Assembly: GCF_003696365.1 (NCBI RefSeq)
Contig: NZ_RFFM01000011.1
Span: 1 to 52,493 of the forward strand
Source of the DNA: Stutzerimonas zhaodongensis
GTDB taxonomy: Bacteria; Pseudomonadota; Gammaproteobacteria; Pseudomonadales; Pseudomonadaceae
DNA: 52,493 nucleotides
Direction of reading: 5' to 3'
Below are positions 1 through 9,348 of the stretch, piece after piece. Within the stretch, counting starts at the first letter, position 1, and every line of letters starts with the position of its first letter. Below the pieces are notes generated by a model. It made no database searches. It was not told the origin of the DNA and saw only the letters and a list, made by a program, of their open reading frames with translations. The translations under genes and the position numbers were made by a program.

Positions 1-660
1 TCTTTGGGCCAAGAAAAGTTGCCGCCTGATAAAAAACCAGGCTCTGATTGCGGCCCGTGCGTTGCTGAATAGCAGCGGGCAGGTCTTCGATAGGCTCAGC
101 AAGCCATAAGGCTGCATATCGTAAATCTCGCATCGGGCCTTACCTGATCACTGGCTAGAGCTATCTACCTGTCCTTGAGCTGCGGTCGCCGAAGGCGACT
201 GTCTTGCCGGTTCAGATTGCTCACTAAGAAGTGAAGCTATGGCAGTACGTGTCGTCCTCACTGACTGGTGGGTTATCAACTTTTGTCGAGCTCCGCTGAA
301 CATCGATGTTGATACGTAACGAAGCCTGGTTGCGCCTTGATCCACGGACCGGGTCAGACAGCGTGCGTTGGCACGCGATCCGAACGCTTCGCCAGTGCAG
401 CTGCATCAGGTGGCAATCGGTCCAGGCTCTTAAACGAGTCCATTCAAAAGGCCTGCTTTCCATGAGATGCCTTCGAATAACGCTTTCCGCCGTAGCGGCT
501 AGCAAGCCTAAGCAGGCATTTGGATAAGGCGCGTATTACGAAGGTTGCAAGGGTGCCTGCGTGTCGGTGCGCGCTGCCGCTCTTCATAGTGGCGAGCGAT
601 AGGTGCTGCGGAGCCGCCGTGTCGTACTCGGGATGGTTACCGAGTACGACGATCGGGGCT
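1..660. other. Left-edge region with no convincing gene
   Basis: Only short open frames are present on either strand. Their translations are rich in Arg, Ser and Cys, resemble no family I know, and lack a good ribosome-binding site. A homologue of mksG/jetD, the TOPRIM nuclease that follows mksB in Wadjet-type loci, would have to lie here, and no frame is long enough for it. The only clear structure is a perfect hairpin at the right end, listed separately. The stretch may be intergenic sequence or eroded DNA. Confidence 0.6.
621..650 (-). terminator. Perfect 11-bp hairpin just after mksB (possible terminator)
   Basis: The arms gtcgtactcgg (621-631) and ccgagtacgac (640-650) are exact reverse complements around an 8-nt loop. 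The hairpin begins 11 bp past the mksB stop codon in the direction of transcription. No T-run follows on the minus strand, so it would be a weak intrinsic terminator at best. Protection of the mRNA 3' end, or a protein-binding palindrome, are alternatives. Confidence 0.45.
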
Positions 661-3504
661 TTAGGTGGTGGGTTCGGTCGTCTTTTGTGCAGGTGCAACT
701 GAACTCGGTTGAGCCGCTGGCTCGCGGCGCTTGATCAACTTCCAGTCCGCCTCGTCGATATAGATGCCGCTCGGGCCGCTACCGCCTTCCAGGTCAATGG
801 CGACATGCGCCGAAACCTGCGGTTTGACCGAAGCCAGAATCGGTACGAAACCCAACTGCAGGCTGGTTTCGATCAGAGCTTGCTGGTTACGTTCGTCGAT
901 ATCGGCTGCTTCGTCCAGATAGTAGGGTAGGCGTATACGTCCGGCCTGTTCTCGATCCATCAGGTGAAGCAGCAGATACATGTTGGTCAGCGCCTTGATG
1001 GTCATCGTGGTGCCGTTGGATGCTGCGCCATCGATATCCGTATGAATGACCGGCTGGCCACCTACCTTGGTGATCTCGAACGCGAGTTCGAACAGATCCT
1101 TCAAGCCGAGCTGGTTGTTGTTGGCAGCCACCAGGCGCGCCAGGTATTCCTTGGCTTCCTCGTTCTTGCTGTCCTGTTCGTTGCTCTGCTGCAGATCGAA
1201 TACTGACAGCGTCTCACCCTGCTCGTATTGACCAGCGCTGTGGATGATCTGATCTATGTGCTTTAGCGCGTCCTTGTTGGGTGCCAGGACGATGCGGAAG
1301 CTTTCGAGGTTCGACACTTGCCTCTTGTTGATCTCGCGATTGAACAGGGCCAGCTGATGCTCGAGGCTATCGTAATCGCTGCGAATATTGCGCAGCGTGC
1401 GGGCGATATCGGTTACAGCCGCTCGGCGCGCCTTGGCAAGCGTCAACGCTTCGTCCTGGCGGTGGGCATAGGCATTCACCAAAAGCTGCATCCGACGCTC
1501 TGGATCTTCCTCGCTGTCGAACTTGGCGACTCCCTTAAGGCGAACCTGCGCATAAAGGGCTTCGATCTGACCATCGACACGCTGAAGCGCTTGCCAGCTG
1601 TCCTGATAGTCGTTGAGCAGCGGTTGCAGGTTTTCCAGCGAGTCATCCACTGGGTCCATGAAGGGGGTACCGAAAGGGAGATCCGTCGGCAGCAGCTGGC
1701 GACGACGAAGCGCGTCCTCAAGCGTACGCTCCTTGGCTTCGAGGTCCGCGAGCTGGCGGCCCACGAGTTGCAGCTTTGCTGACAAATGCTGGACTCGCTC
1801 AGTGAACGCATCGCTGGTCCGCTTGAGCTCATCCTGGGCTGCTTCGGCTTGCGCCAAATGTTCCAGCTTCGTCTGTTCTTCTGCAGACAGCGTCTGACAG
1901 CGGCGGAAATCCTCCAGCGCTTTTTGTGCGTCGAGGACCTCTTGATAGAACTGCTCGGCCTGGGCTTTGCTCGCAGCCCTGTCTACGGCAACAGAATGCT
2001 GGGCTTTGAGTTGTTTTAACTCGCGCTCCAGTCGGTCCTTCTGATCACGCAAAGCTGCGCGATCCGCCAGCGCCTGTAATGCAGGTGGTTCGATGTGGGA
2101 CAGATCGATGGATAGACCAGGTGCCTCGAAACGCTCACCTTTGAATCCGTCGAGCACCGCTTCGAGCGATTTGACCCAGGCGTCGTCATCATCGACCGAG
2201 ATGCCTTTTTCCCCCAACGGCAAACTGAACAACTGGCCGTTGAGCAACCGCATCAGTCGATCGACGTCCGCCTGGGAAAACTCTTCGCGCAGCCGGGAGT
2301 AGCTGTTGTTATCCGCGTGGTCCAGCTGCTGACGCACCGACTTGAGCCGTTTTTCCAGATCCCGCACGCGCTCGTCCAGGTCTTCGCTGGAAAATTGGCG
2401 GGATTGAGACAGCGCGCCAGCCAGCTCGTCGTGGGCATCCTTGGCTACGAGCAGCTGCTGTTCCAGTACCCGGGCATCGTCAACCAGAGCAAAGCGGTTC
2501 TTCAGCACGGACAATTCGCCCAGCCAGCGTTGAATGTCACTGATTTCGCGCTCCAGGCGCATCAGTTCCGCCGTGCTGCCGCGCTGCTCCTGCTGCAGAC
2601 CATCCTGTTCCCGGCGGTAGTGCTCGGCCTGTATGACCAACTCTTCCTTGCGTGCGCCTGAGTAGTCCTGCCATGCGCCGAGGAGCGAATCGAGCAGGGG
2701 CGACAAGCGATGAAGCTTGCCTCGCAACAATTCACGTTGCGCTACTCCAGCTGCAAGCGCTTCGACCAGCGGGCCGGCGGCCACCAGAGCCTGATAGTCC
2801 TGCTCCATGCGGCGCACATCGCGGAAGGCCTCCTCTGTGGCAGCGATGTAGTCCACGCTGCCGGACCGCAGGCTGTGCTCGAACGCGTCGAGAAACAGCT
2901 GCTTTAGTTTGGCTGCGGTGATCTCGCGCATGTGCAGCAGATTGATGAACAGTGCGCGGAAAGTCTTGAGGCTCTGCTCGCTGGTTGAGCGCAGTGGGAT
3001 CAGTGTCATGTCCAGCGGTATCGAGGTGTGGCCGCCCACCAGCAACCGACGAAGTTCATCAGGTTTGGCTTCGTACGCCTTGATACCGGCGCGCTCTAGG
3101 TTGGCGAAGAGCTCGCGCTGACGCAGGCATGTACCGTTCTGCTGGTAGTGGTCCAGGTCCAGCGACCCCTGATAGACGAAAAACTGATGGCCAAATCCGC
3201 CACCCGGTCCGCGACCCGCCACACCAATCACGTGTGGGCCATGGGGGAGGGCGACCTCGACGAGGATGTAGCTGGTGTCGCTGGCGAAGTAGAACTTGCG
3301 CGACTGCTCCAGACTGTACTTGCCGAAACTCATGTCCGACATGCGCGCCAGAATCGGAAACTGCAAAGCGTTGATCGATGCAGACTTACCGAGGTTATTA
3401 GCGCCATAGACCGACAGCGGAGTTTCCAGCGGAAAGATGCCGAGGCTGTAGCCCGCCGTGTTCAGGAGGGCGAAGCGTCGAATACCGTAGCGTTCCTGGC
3501 TCAT
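661..3504 (-). CDS. mksB: Condensin subunit MksB (MukB-like SMC ATPase)
   Basis: SMC-type ATPase of the MksBEF condensin, which compacts or organises chromosomal DNA together with the kleisin MksF and the winged-helix protein MksE. The 947-residue protein has a Walker A motif (GANNLGKS, residues 34-41) near the N-terminus, long heptad-rich coiled-coil arms rich in Glu, Gln, Leu and Arg (about 220-720), and a C-terminal head with a Walker B-like segment (YYLDEAADID, about 861-870). It is shorter than MukB, as expected for Mks proteins. The start codon overlaps the mksE stop by 4 nt (ATGA), indicating translational coupling. Homologues are called JetC in Wadjet plasmid-defence loci. No mksG/jetD is visible downstream, so a housekeeping chromosome role is more likely than plasmid defence; that last point is inference. 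Confidence 0.9.
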   Translation of the reverse strand: MSQERYGIRRFALLNTAGYSLGIFPLETPLSVYGANNLGKSASINALQFPILARMSDMSFGKYSLEQSRKFYFASDTSYILVEVALPHGPHVIGVAGRGPGGGFGHQFFVYQGSLDLDHYQQNGTCLRQRELFANLERAGIKAYEAKPDELRRLLVGGHTSIPLDMTLIPLRSTSEQSLKTFRALFINLLHMREITAAKLKQLFLDAFEHSLRSGSVDYIAATEEAFRDVRRMEQDYQALVAAGPLVEALAAGVAQRELLRGKLHRLSPLLDSLLGAWQDYSGARKEELVIQAEHYRREQDGLQQEQRGSTAELMRLEREISDIQRWLGELSVLKNRFALVDDARVLEQQLLVAKDAHDELAGALSQSRQFSSEDLDERVRDLEKRLKSVRQQLDHADNNSYSRLREEFSQADVDRLMRLLNGQLFSLPLGEKGISVDDDDAWVKSLEAVLDGFKGERFEAPGLSIDLSHIEPPALQALADRAALRDQKDRLERELKQLKAQHSVAVDRAASKAQAEQFYQEVLDAQKALEDFRRCQTLSAEEQTKLEHLAQAEAAQDELKRTSDAFTERVQHLSAKLQLVGRQLADLEAKERTLEDALRRRQLLPTDLPFGTPFMDPVDDSLENLQPLLNDYQDSWQALQRVDGQIEALYAQVRLKGVAKFDSEEDPERRMQLLVNAYAHRQDEALTLAKARRAAVTDIARTLRNIRSDYDSLEHQLALFNREINKRQVSNLESFRIVLAPNKDALKHIDQIIHSAGQYEQGETLSVFDLQQSNEQDSKNEEAKEYLARLVAANNNQLGLKDLFELAFEITKVGGQPVIHTDIDGAASNGTTMTIKALTNMYLLLHLMDREQAGRIRLPYYLDEAADIDERNQQALIETSLQLGFVPILASVKPQVSAHVAIDLEGGSGPSGIYIDEADWKLIKRREPAAQPSSVAPAQKTTEPTT

Positions 3505-4187
3505 GCTTCAAGCTCCTTTTCTGCAGCGATGGCTCGCGCCAGCGCGTCTTCTTCGGATTCATCTTCCGGGTAATCCAGCAGAATGATCTCTTCTTCTTCC
3601 TCTTCGGCGATCAACTGCGGCGCCGGCAGTGAGAGATCACTGCTGTGCAGGCTTGCGGCCAGATCGCGGTCCTGTTGGACGGAAAGGCAGACGTCGAGGA
3701 AGCGGTGCATGGGCGGCAGGAAGCGGTATATGCCGTTGCTGTCTTCGGCAAAACCCAGTTGACTGAGGCGGCGAATGATCTTCTCTTCCAGCTCGTCCTG
3801 GGTCGTCACCTCTGCCTGCAGGAAGAGGTCGCGGTACTTGTCCAGCAAGGACGGCAGCTCGTCACGGCCCAGAGTACCGCCATCAAGCACAGCGAGCGGA
3901 TCGCGGCCCTGGTCCGCGAGATGCTCAACGAGAATGAATGTGAACAGCGCCAGGCGCTGGGCGGTCTTGTTGACCTGTGCACCCATCTGTTCAGGAACGA
4001 AGTAGTAAAACCCTCGCGGATCGCAGACCAGCTCGAAGCCGAGCGCCTTGAATAGCGCTCGGTATTGGTCCTGCATGTTGGAAAGCTGCGCGTAACACTC
4101 CGGCTCGCTCCGGGAAAGGTGGTAACCCTTGAACAGCTCGCGGAAGATCGGTGCCAGCTGGGTTAGTTCTTTCAGATCAATGTTCAT
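3501..4187 (-). CDS. mksE: Condensin subunit MksE
   Basis: Middle gene of the mksF-mksE-mksB operon. MksE-type proteins are small winged-helix (kite) subunits that bind the kleisin MksF and help the SMC dimer load on DNA. The protein is 228 residues from the chosen ATG; it is mostly helical, with a strongly acidic C-terminal tail (a run of Glu followed by Asp/Glu-rich residues). The open frame extends 16 codons further upstream, but the start Met-Asn-Ile-Asp-Leu-Lys-Glu-Leu looks like the natural N-terminus and the extension is low-complexity. About 83 bp separate it from mksF; downstream it overlaps mksB by 4 nt. Identification rests on position, size and composition as much as on sequence similarity. 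Confidence 0.85.
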   Translation of the reverse strand: MNIDLKELTQLAPIFRELFKGYHLSRSEPECYAQLSNMQDQYRALFKALGFELVCDPRGFYYFVPEQMGAQVNKTAQRLALFTFILVEHLADQGRDPLAVLDGGTLGRDELPSLLDKYRDLFLQAEVTTQDELEEKIIRRLSQLGFAEDSNGIYRFLPPMHRFLDVCLSVQQDRDLAASLHSSDLSLPAPQLIAEEEEEEIILLDYPEDESEEDALARAIAAEKELEA

Positions 4188-4270
4188 ACAGGACTCGGGT
4201 CGGTCGTGTGGTGAAAACCGCGATGCGCTTTTCACAACATGGATTCAAAACGGTACGGGCGATGTGTAGC

Positions 4271-5512
4271 TCAAGCATCGGTGTGAGCCAGCAGGGCGAA
4301 TGAGCTGAGGCTGACCTGATGCTCGCGCGTCAGGTACTCGCGCCGCTCCAGACGGTCGCGCTGGAAGCGTGCATCACGCGACAGGCGTGAAAACCAGTAG
4401 AGCAATTCATCGGTGGCGCCTTCAGGCTCCTGCTCAAGCAGCCACTGCATCAGGTCTGGTAAGGGCAGGGCCTGCTCGCAACGGTCGAGCATTTCGCGGG
4501 CGGTAAGCGGCGAACGCGTGGTGTCGGCCTTGCGCTTGCTGCCAGCGCGCGGGAATTGCGCCGGCTTGGGCTCGAAGCGGGCCAATGCATAAACGTAGGC
4601 TTCGACTTGGCTGGCCGTTCCCAGGAAGGTGCTTTGCGGGCGAGTGAATAGCGGTAGCGAAGCCTGAGGCACTGCATCCAGCCCTTTCTTGCGAATGGCT
4701 GACAAGGCCAGCGCGGCCCCACGCGTGACGGCGTTATGCCGGCGCGCTTCTTCGCGCAGTGGCAGCAATAGCTCCCGGGCGTGACGCAGCGTTAGCTGAG
4801 CGGTGCTCTGCATGTCGAGAATGCGCGCATGGGTGCGCAGCAGTAGGTCATCGTCGACCAGTTGCCCCAGTCGCTGCTGTTCGCCGAGCAGCTTCATCAG
4901 CACCTGCTCAACGCGGTACACGCCTTGCTCGAACGCACCATCTGCTGCGACCAGCTGAATCATCGGCTCGACGTATTCATCCCAGGTCGCCAGCACTTCT
5001 GCATAACGCTGCCGCAGCGGGATCTGCCGGTCGCTGGTTTTGGCTCGGTCGGCCACGCCAATCAGAGCCTGTTCGTCGTTGGCGAGCTTCTTCAGCACGT
5101 CGCGCACACGCATGTCGAGCAGCCGTAGTTGTCGGGCGAGGTCCTGACCGTCGCGGATCTCGAAGGCGTCCTGGATGTGTCCGGCGAGGCGCTCCAGGTG
5201 GCGCAGGTAGGCTTCGATCTCCAGGCACAGGCCCAGCCGGTGCTCGCGGCGCAGATAAGCGAGAAAGTCATGGATCTGTGCGTTCAGCTCGAAGCGGTTC
5301 GGGCTTTTCGCCACAGGCACCAGGATATCCAGGCGGATCCACTGATCGAGCAGGGCGGTGATATCGGTGGGTGTGCCTTCCGGCAACTGCGCGGCGAGCT
5401 GGTGGCGGAGTTCGACCAGGCTCAATGTGCCGGTATCGAAGCGTTCGCACAGCGGCTCTAGCAACGTCCAGTGTTCGGCAAGTGCACGCAGTACGCGCTT
5501 GGGTTCGATCAT
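4271..5512 (-). CDS. mksF: Condensin subunit MksF (kleisin)
   Basis: First gene of the Mks condensin operon; encodes the kleisin-like subunit (JetA in Wadjet nomenclature) that bridges the MksB heads and recruits MksE. The protein is 413 residues, largely alpha-helical, with an N-terminal winged-helix-like segment beginning MIEPKRVLRALAEHW and a helical middle region rich in Leu, Arg and Glu. The frame can be extended 20 codons to a TTG, but the ATG at 5512 matches the natural start of the conserved region. Neither start has a strong Shine-Dalgarno sequence. It diverges from leuA across a short shared upstream region, so the promoters of the two operons probably lie between 5513 and 5699. Confidence 0.85.
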   Translation of the reverse strand: MIEPKRVLRALAEHWTLLEPLCERFDTGTLSLVELRHQLAAQLPEGTPTDITALLDQWIRLDILVPVAKSPNRFELNAQIHDFLAYLRREHRLGLCLEIEAYLRHLERLAGHIQDAFEIRDGQDLARQLRLLDMRVRDVLKKLANDEQALIGVADRAKTSDRQIPLRQRYAEVLATWDEYVEPMIQLVAADGAFEQGVYRVEQVLMKLLGEQQRLGQLVDDDLLLRTHARILDMQSTAQLTLRHARELLLPLREEARRHNAVTRGAALALSAIRKKGLDAVPQASLPLFTRPQSTFLGTASQVEAYVYALARFEPKPAQFPRAGSKRKADTTRSPLTAREMLDRCEQALPLPDLMQWLLEQEPEGATDELLYWFSRLSRDARFQRDRLERREYLTREHQVSLSSFALLAHTDA

Positions 5513-5699
5513 CTGAATCGGTTCTGTCGGCTGCGAAATAGCCGGCAATTGTACTGCCTGGGCCTGGTGCAAATCAGCCCGTACCGATCACTGGGTTGGC
5601 TCAATGAGGCGCTCGGCCTTCCCGCTTTGTTGGTTTCCGGCCACAATTCACACTTGAGGTGCCGCCTGAGTCCGCACGGCTGGCCAAGAGGAGTTCGAC

Positions 5700-7247
5700 A
5701 TGAGCAGCAACGACCGCGTCATCATCTTCGACACCACCTTGCGAGACGGCGAACAGAGCCCCGGGGCCTCCATGACCGGCGAAGAAAAGCTGCGCATCGC
5801 CAAGGCCCTCGAACGCTTGAAAGTGGACGTGATCGAAGCCGGGTTTGCCATCGCCAGCCCAGGCGATTTTGCGGCCGTCAAAGCGGTCGCGGATAACATC
5901 AAGGACAGCACCGTTTGCAGCCTTGCGCGTGCGGTCGATGCCGATATCGAGCGCGCGGCCGAAGCATTGGCGGGTGCCAATTCCGGGCGTATCCACACCT
6001 TCATCGCCACCAGCCCGATCCACATGCAATACAAGTTGCGCATGCAGCCGGATCAGGTCGTTGAACAGGCCGTGCGGGCGGTGACCAAGGCGCGCAACCT
6101 GTGTGCCGACGTTGAATTCTCCTGCGAAGATGCTGGCCGCTCCGAAATCGATTTTCTCTGCCGAATCATCGAAGCGGCCATCGACGCAGGCGCACGAACG
6201 ATCAATATCCCGGACACGGTCGGTTACGCCATTCCGCACCAGTACGCCGACATGATCCGCCAGCTGCTCGAACGCATCCCCAACGCCGACAAGGCCGTAT
6301 TTTCCGTGCACTGCCACAACGACCTGGGTCTGGCCGTGGCCAACTCGCTGGCGGCGGTTGTCGCGGGTGCGCGGCAGGTCGAGTGCACCATCAACGGACT
6401 GGGTGAACGCGCTGGCAATGCTGCGCTGGAAGAGATCGTCATGGCGATCAAGACCCGCCAGGACTTGCTCGACGTGCATACCCGCATCGAGACCGAACAT
6501 ATCCTCAGCGCCTCCCGCCTGGTGTCTGGCATCACCGGTTTTCCGGTGCAGCCGAACAAGGCCATCGTCGGCGCCAATGCCTTTGCGCATGAATCCGGTA
6601 TCCACCAGGACGGTGTGCTCAAGCATCGTGAAACCTACGAGATCATGTCCGCGCAATCGGTGGGCTGGAACGCCAACAAGATGGTCATGGGTAAACATTC
6701 CGGGCGCGCGGCGTTCCGTTCGCGACTCGAAGAGCTGGGCATCGTTCTGCTTGGAGAGGGCGAGCTGAACGCAGCTTTTGCCCGTTTCAAGGAGCTGGCC
6801 GACAAGAAGCATGAGATCTTCGATGAAGATCTGCAGGCGCTGGTGTCCGACACGCTCGCCGAAGACATGCACGAGCACTTCAAGCTGGTCACGCTGGAAG
6901 TCGCGAGCAAGACTGGCGAAGTGCCGGACGCCAAGCTGGTCCTGAACGTAGACGGCGAGGAGATGCCCGCGTCCGGACAGGGTTCAGGGCCGGTCGATGC
7001 CACCTTCAAGGCCATCGAATCTGTCGCCAACTCGGGCGCCACGCTGCAACTGTATTCAGTCAATGCCATCACCAAGGGCACCGACTCGCAGGGCGAAGTC
7101 ACGGTGCGGCTGGAAAAAGGCGGGCGGATCGTCAATGGGAATGGCGCCGATACCGACATCGTCGTGGCATCGGCCAAGGCATACCTCAATGCGCTGAACC
7201 TGATGCAGGTCGGTGCTAAAGCTCATCCACAGGTGGCTGGCGTTTGA
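5700..7247 (+). CDS. leuA: 2-isopropylmalate synthase (E. coli-type)
   Basis: Catalyses acetyl-CoA plus 2-oxoisovalerate to 2-isopropylmalate, the first committed step of leucine synthesis. The 515 residues match the E. coli-type enzyme: the DRE-TIM motif [12 protein letters not shown] (about 11-22), the metal-binding HCHNDLG (about 203-209), GHSGR-like and Gly-rich motifs in the linker, and a C-terminal regulatory domain (about 385-515) that normally binds leucine. A strong ribosome-binding site (aagaggag) precedes the ATG. It is first in a leuA-holD-rimI operon, and its stop overlaps the TTG start of holD. No leader peptide rich in Leu codons is visible upstream. P. aeruginosa, as I recall, uses a longer LeuA form elsewhere, so this copy may be additional or a replacement. 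Confidence 0.95.
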   Translation: MSSNDRVIIFDTTLRDGEQSPGASMTGEEKLRIAKALERLKVDVIEAGFAIASPGDFAAVKAVADNIKDSTVCSLARAVDADIERAAEALAGANSGRIHTFIATSPIHMQYKLRMQPDQVVEQAVRAVTKARNLCADVEFSCEDAGRSEIDFLCRIIEAAIDAGARTINIPDTVGYAIPHQYADMIRQLLERIPNADKAVFSVHCHNDLGLAVANSLAAVVAGARQVECTINGLGERAGNAALEEIVMAIKTRQDLLDVHTRIETEHILSASRLVSGITGFPVQPNKAIVGANAFAHESGIHQDGVLKHRETYEIMSAQSVGWNANKMVMGKHSGRAAFRSRLEELGIVLLGEGELNAAFARFKELADKKHEIFDEDLQALVSDTLAEDMHEHFKLVTLEVASKTGEVPDAKLVLNVDGEEMPASGQGSGPVDATFKAIESVANSGATLQLYSVNAITKGTDSQGEVTVRLEKGGRIVNGNGADTDIVVASAKAYLNALNLMQVGAKAHPQVAGV

Positions 7248-8083
7248 TTACTGAAAGTCGGCGTCGAGCCTTTCTCGACGCCATGCAGATCACGACCTGG
7301 CTGCCCCGGACCGAGCTGCCCTTCGCCGCGCCATCGCGCCCGGAGCTGCTGTCCTTCGACGATACCGACGTTGAGCCTGCACCGGTCATTGAGCTTGAAC
7401 AGCCGGAAGCCGCACCGGCTGCGCCAGCGCCCAAGGGGGCGAACTCAGCCACGGCGAGCCCCGCTGCTGATGCGGTTCGTGCCGCCTTGCCACGCATAGC
7501 GATGCCTGAATCCAGGAAAAAGGCTGTCAGTGATGAGCAGGCGCCCGCTGTCGAGCAGAAACCTGCTGTGCCGCCACCACGCTTCGCGTTGCAGCTATTA
7601 CGAGCGGGTAACGTGGTGCTGCTGGTTGAGTTGCCCACCGGTGAGTCCTTTCAGAGCAGGGACCCGGCGTACATCCTGCTCAAGGATCTGTTGCGTGCTG
7701 CCAAGCTGCCGGACAAACCGCAGCAGGTCGGTGACGGCGAGCCAATACGTTGGCCATTGCTGCATCGCGGCAGTATCGATCAGGGCGCCGAGGCCGCACG
7801 TGACTATGTTCAGGGTGTGGTAGCTGCCGAGCTGGAAGAAATGGATTGTGCGTGTCTCTGGCTGATTGGTGCGCCGGCGCTGCGTTTCGCCGGGGAAGTC
7901 GATCCCGATGCGTGCTATCGCGAGCTCACCGTCGAAGGCCTTGGCGTCGCGCTGACCATGCCCGGCCTTGAGCAGTTGATGGAACAGCCGGGCAGCAAAG
8001 CGCAATTATGGAAGGCCATGCGCCGCAGTATGCCGAGATGGGTGGTGGGTTTGACTGAGTCCGCGAGTAGTGTTCATGACTGA
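7244..8083 (+). CDS. holD: DNA polymerase III psi subunit, long pseudomonad type
   Basis: Psi links the clamp loader to chi and so to SSB on lagging-strand DNA. Family membership rests on three points. The N-terminus [18 protein letters not shown] resembles the E. coli psi start (SRRDWQLQQLGITQWSLRR). The C-terminal LWKAMRR resembles LWQQICT. The gene directly precedes rimI, as in E. coli. At 279 residues it is about twice the E. coli length; the extra part is an Ala/Pro/Glu-rich linker (about 45-112), as in the cryptic psi described for pseudomonads. The TTG start is preferred because the conserved arginine-rich N-terminus would be lost at the first ATG (7283). The start overlaps the leuA stop by 4 nt. 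Confidence 0.8.
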   Translation: MITESRRRAFLDAMQITTWLPRTELPFAAPSRPELLSFDDTDVEPAPVIELEQPEAAPAAPAPKGANSATASPAADAVRAALPRIAMPESRKKAVSDEQAPAVEQKPAVPPPRFALQLLRAGNVVLLVELPTGESFQSRDPAYILLKDLLRAAKLPDKPQQVGDGEPIRWPLLHRGSIDQGAEAARDYVQGVVAAELEEMDCACLWLIGAPALRFAGEVDPDACYRELTVEGLGVALTMPGLEQLMEQPGSKAQLWKAMRRSMPRWVVGLTESASSVHD

Positions 8084-8528
8084 TGCAGTAAGTTTTCGGC
8101 CGATGATTGCGGAGGACCTGGAAAGCGTCCTGAAAATAGAATACGCAGCCTTCAGCCACCCCTGGACCCGCGGTGTGTTTACCGACGCATTGAGTGCCTA
8201 CGAGTGCTGGGTCATGTTCGAAGGCGAGCAGCAGGTAGGCCACGGGGTGATCAACGTCATCCTCGACGAAGCGCATCTGCTCAACATCACGGTCAAGCCG
8301 CAGAGCCAGGGTCACGGGCTTGGGCTGCGGCTGCTCGAGCACCTCATGCAGCGTGCTCAGGAGCGTGGCGGACGGGAGTGTTTTCTTGAAGTGCGCGCCA
8401 GCAATACATCTGCTTACCGGCTCTACGAGCGCTATGGCTTCAACGAGATAGGGCGGCGTCGCGGGTACTATCCATCCGCCGATGGGCGCGAGGATGCGCT
8501 GGTAATGGCCTGCACGTTGCTCGACTGA
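8076..8528 (+). CDS. rimI: Ribosomal protein S18 alanine N-acetyltransferase
   Basis: GNAT-family enzyme that acetylates the N-terminal alanine of ribosomal protein S18 using acetyl-CoA. The 150-residue protein shows the GNAT signature: LLNITVKPQSQGHGLG (beta-4 and the acetyl-CoA pyrophosphate loop Q-x-x-G-x-G) and the RimI-typical ending ASNTSAYRLYERYGFNEIGRRRGYY. The ATG at 8076 lies inside the end of holD (8-nt overlap); a GTG two codons earlier is possible. Last gene of the operon, followed 18 bp later by an intrinsic terminator. Confidence 0.95.
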   Translation: MTDAVSFRPMIAEDLESVLKIEYAAFSHPWTRGVFTDALSAYECWVMFEGEQQVGHGVINVILDEAHLLNITVKPQSQGHGLGLRLLEHLMQRAQERGGRECFLEVRASNTSAYRLYERYGFNEIGRRRGYYPSADGREDALVMACTLLD

Positions 8529-8546
8529 TCTGGAAGCGCACATAAC

Positions 8547-8574
8547 AAGCCCGGTCATGCGAGCCGGGCTTTCT
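8547..8574 (+). terminator. Intrinsic terminator of leuA-holD-rimI
   Basis: The arms aagcccgg (8547-8554) and ccgggctt (8564-8571) form an 8-bp GC-rich stem with a 9-nt loop, followed by a short T-rich stretch, just after rimI. Confidence 0.8.
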
Positions 8575-8596
8575 CGTGTCTGGAGTGCGGCAAAGG

Positions 8597-8615
8597 CCCG
8601 GCGCGATGCGCCGGG
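8597..8615 (-). terminator. GC hairpin after the acidic-protein gene
   Basis: cccggcgc (8597-8604) and gcgccggg (8608-8615) form an 8-bp stem with a 3-nt loop, 8 bp beyond the stop codon of the minus-strand gene. On the minus strand it is followed by cctttgcc, a poor T-tract, so termination efficiency is uncertain. Confidence 0.5.
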
Positions 8616-8623
8616 AGCGGCCG

Positions 8624-9163
8624 TTAACGTGGCTGCTTGTCGCGCCCGGAATCCAGCGGGGCGTCGCCTTCGAGCTCTTCATCGTCCATGAAATCATCAT
8701 TCTCGTGTAGCACGGCGTCGCCGCTACTCAGCCCGGTATCCTCATCACCGTCCGCCGGGCCGTCCCACGGCTTGCCATCGAGTGGATGGACGCGACCCTC
8801 TTCGGCCTCGTCAAGGTCAACATCCGCGCCGATGCTGTGCGCGGACACTTCGCTCAACTCCTGATCAGCCGGCCCGCCATGGCCACGTTCGTTGGGTGAA
8901 CGTGCACCGTCTTCTTTGATCAAGGTTTCCGGCGCCATGTCATCCATGGTCGTGTCGCCGTCAGGTACCTCGCCAGTGGTCATTCCGGCCTCCGCGACCC
9001 GCTCTGGGGGGTATTCGTTTTCGATCTCTTCAAGCGGTACTTCGTCACCGATGCGGCCCTTGCGGTCGTCGCGGCGCTGGTCGAAATCGAGCTGCTCGAT
9101 GGAGCCCATGCGGTCCTCGGTGTCGTCGATTTCGGTGGGGGTGTAGGGCTTCTGATCGTTCAT
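8624..9163 (-). CDS. Acidic protein of unknown function
   Basis: 179 residues, very rich in Asp, Glu, Gly and Pro, poor in hydrophobic residues, with no signal peptide, cysteine motif or membrane segment. It begins MNDQKPYTPTEIDD and is probably largely disordered and cytoplasmic. A good Shine-Dalgarno (aggagg on the minus strand) precedes the ATG, which supports real translation. Similar short acidic proteins are common in pseudomonads and are sometimes labelled serine kinase/phosphatase; nothing in this sequence supports a catalytic function. It is divergent from otsB, so it shares that upstream region and might belong to the same stress response, which is speculation. Confidence 0.75.
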   Translation of the reverse strand: MNDQKPYTPTEIDDTEDRMGSIEQLDFDQRRDDRKGRIGDEVPLEEIENEYPPERVAEAGMTTGEVPDGDTTMDDMAPETLIKEDGARSPNERGHGGPADQELSEVSAHSIGADVDLDEAEEGRVHPLDGKPWDGPADGDEDTGLSSGDAVLHENDDFMDDEELEGDAPLDSGRDKQPR

Positions 9164-9348
9164 GACAACCTCCTGCGTGAGCTGCGTTCTTGCAGATTGT
9201 GACCCGGTGCCTCGGTGAAGATTCAGCGATACCGCTGGCCGGCTTCGGGTTTATGAACCAAGCTGCAATGATCCCTGGCAGCGCGTAAGCGCTTGTGGTG
9301 CTACAAAAAATTGCGAACCACCATCGACGATCCGGAGTCTCAAGGAGC

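Noticed and set aside
5601..6878. 425-codon open frame antisense to leuA
   Set aside because: It is a GC-rich shadow frame of the clearly conserved leuA.
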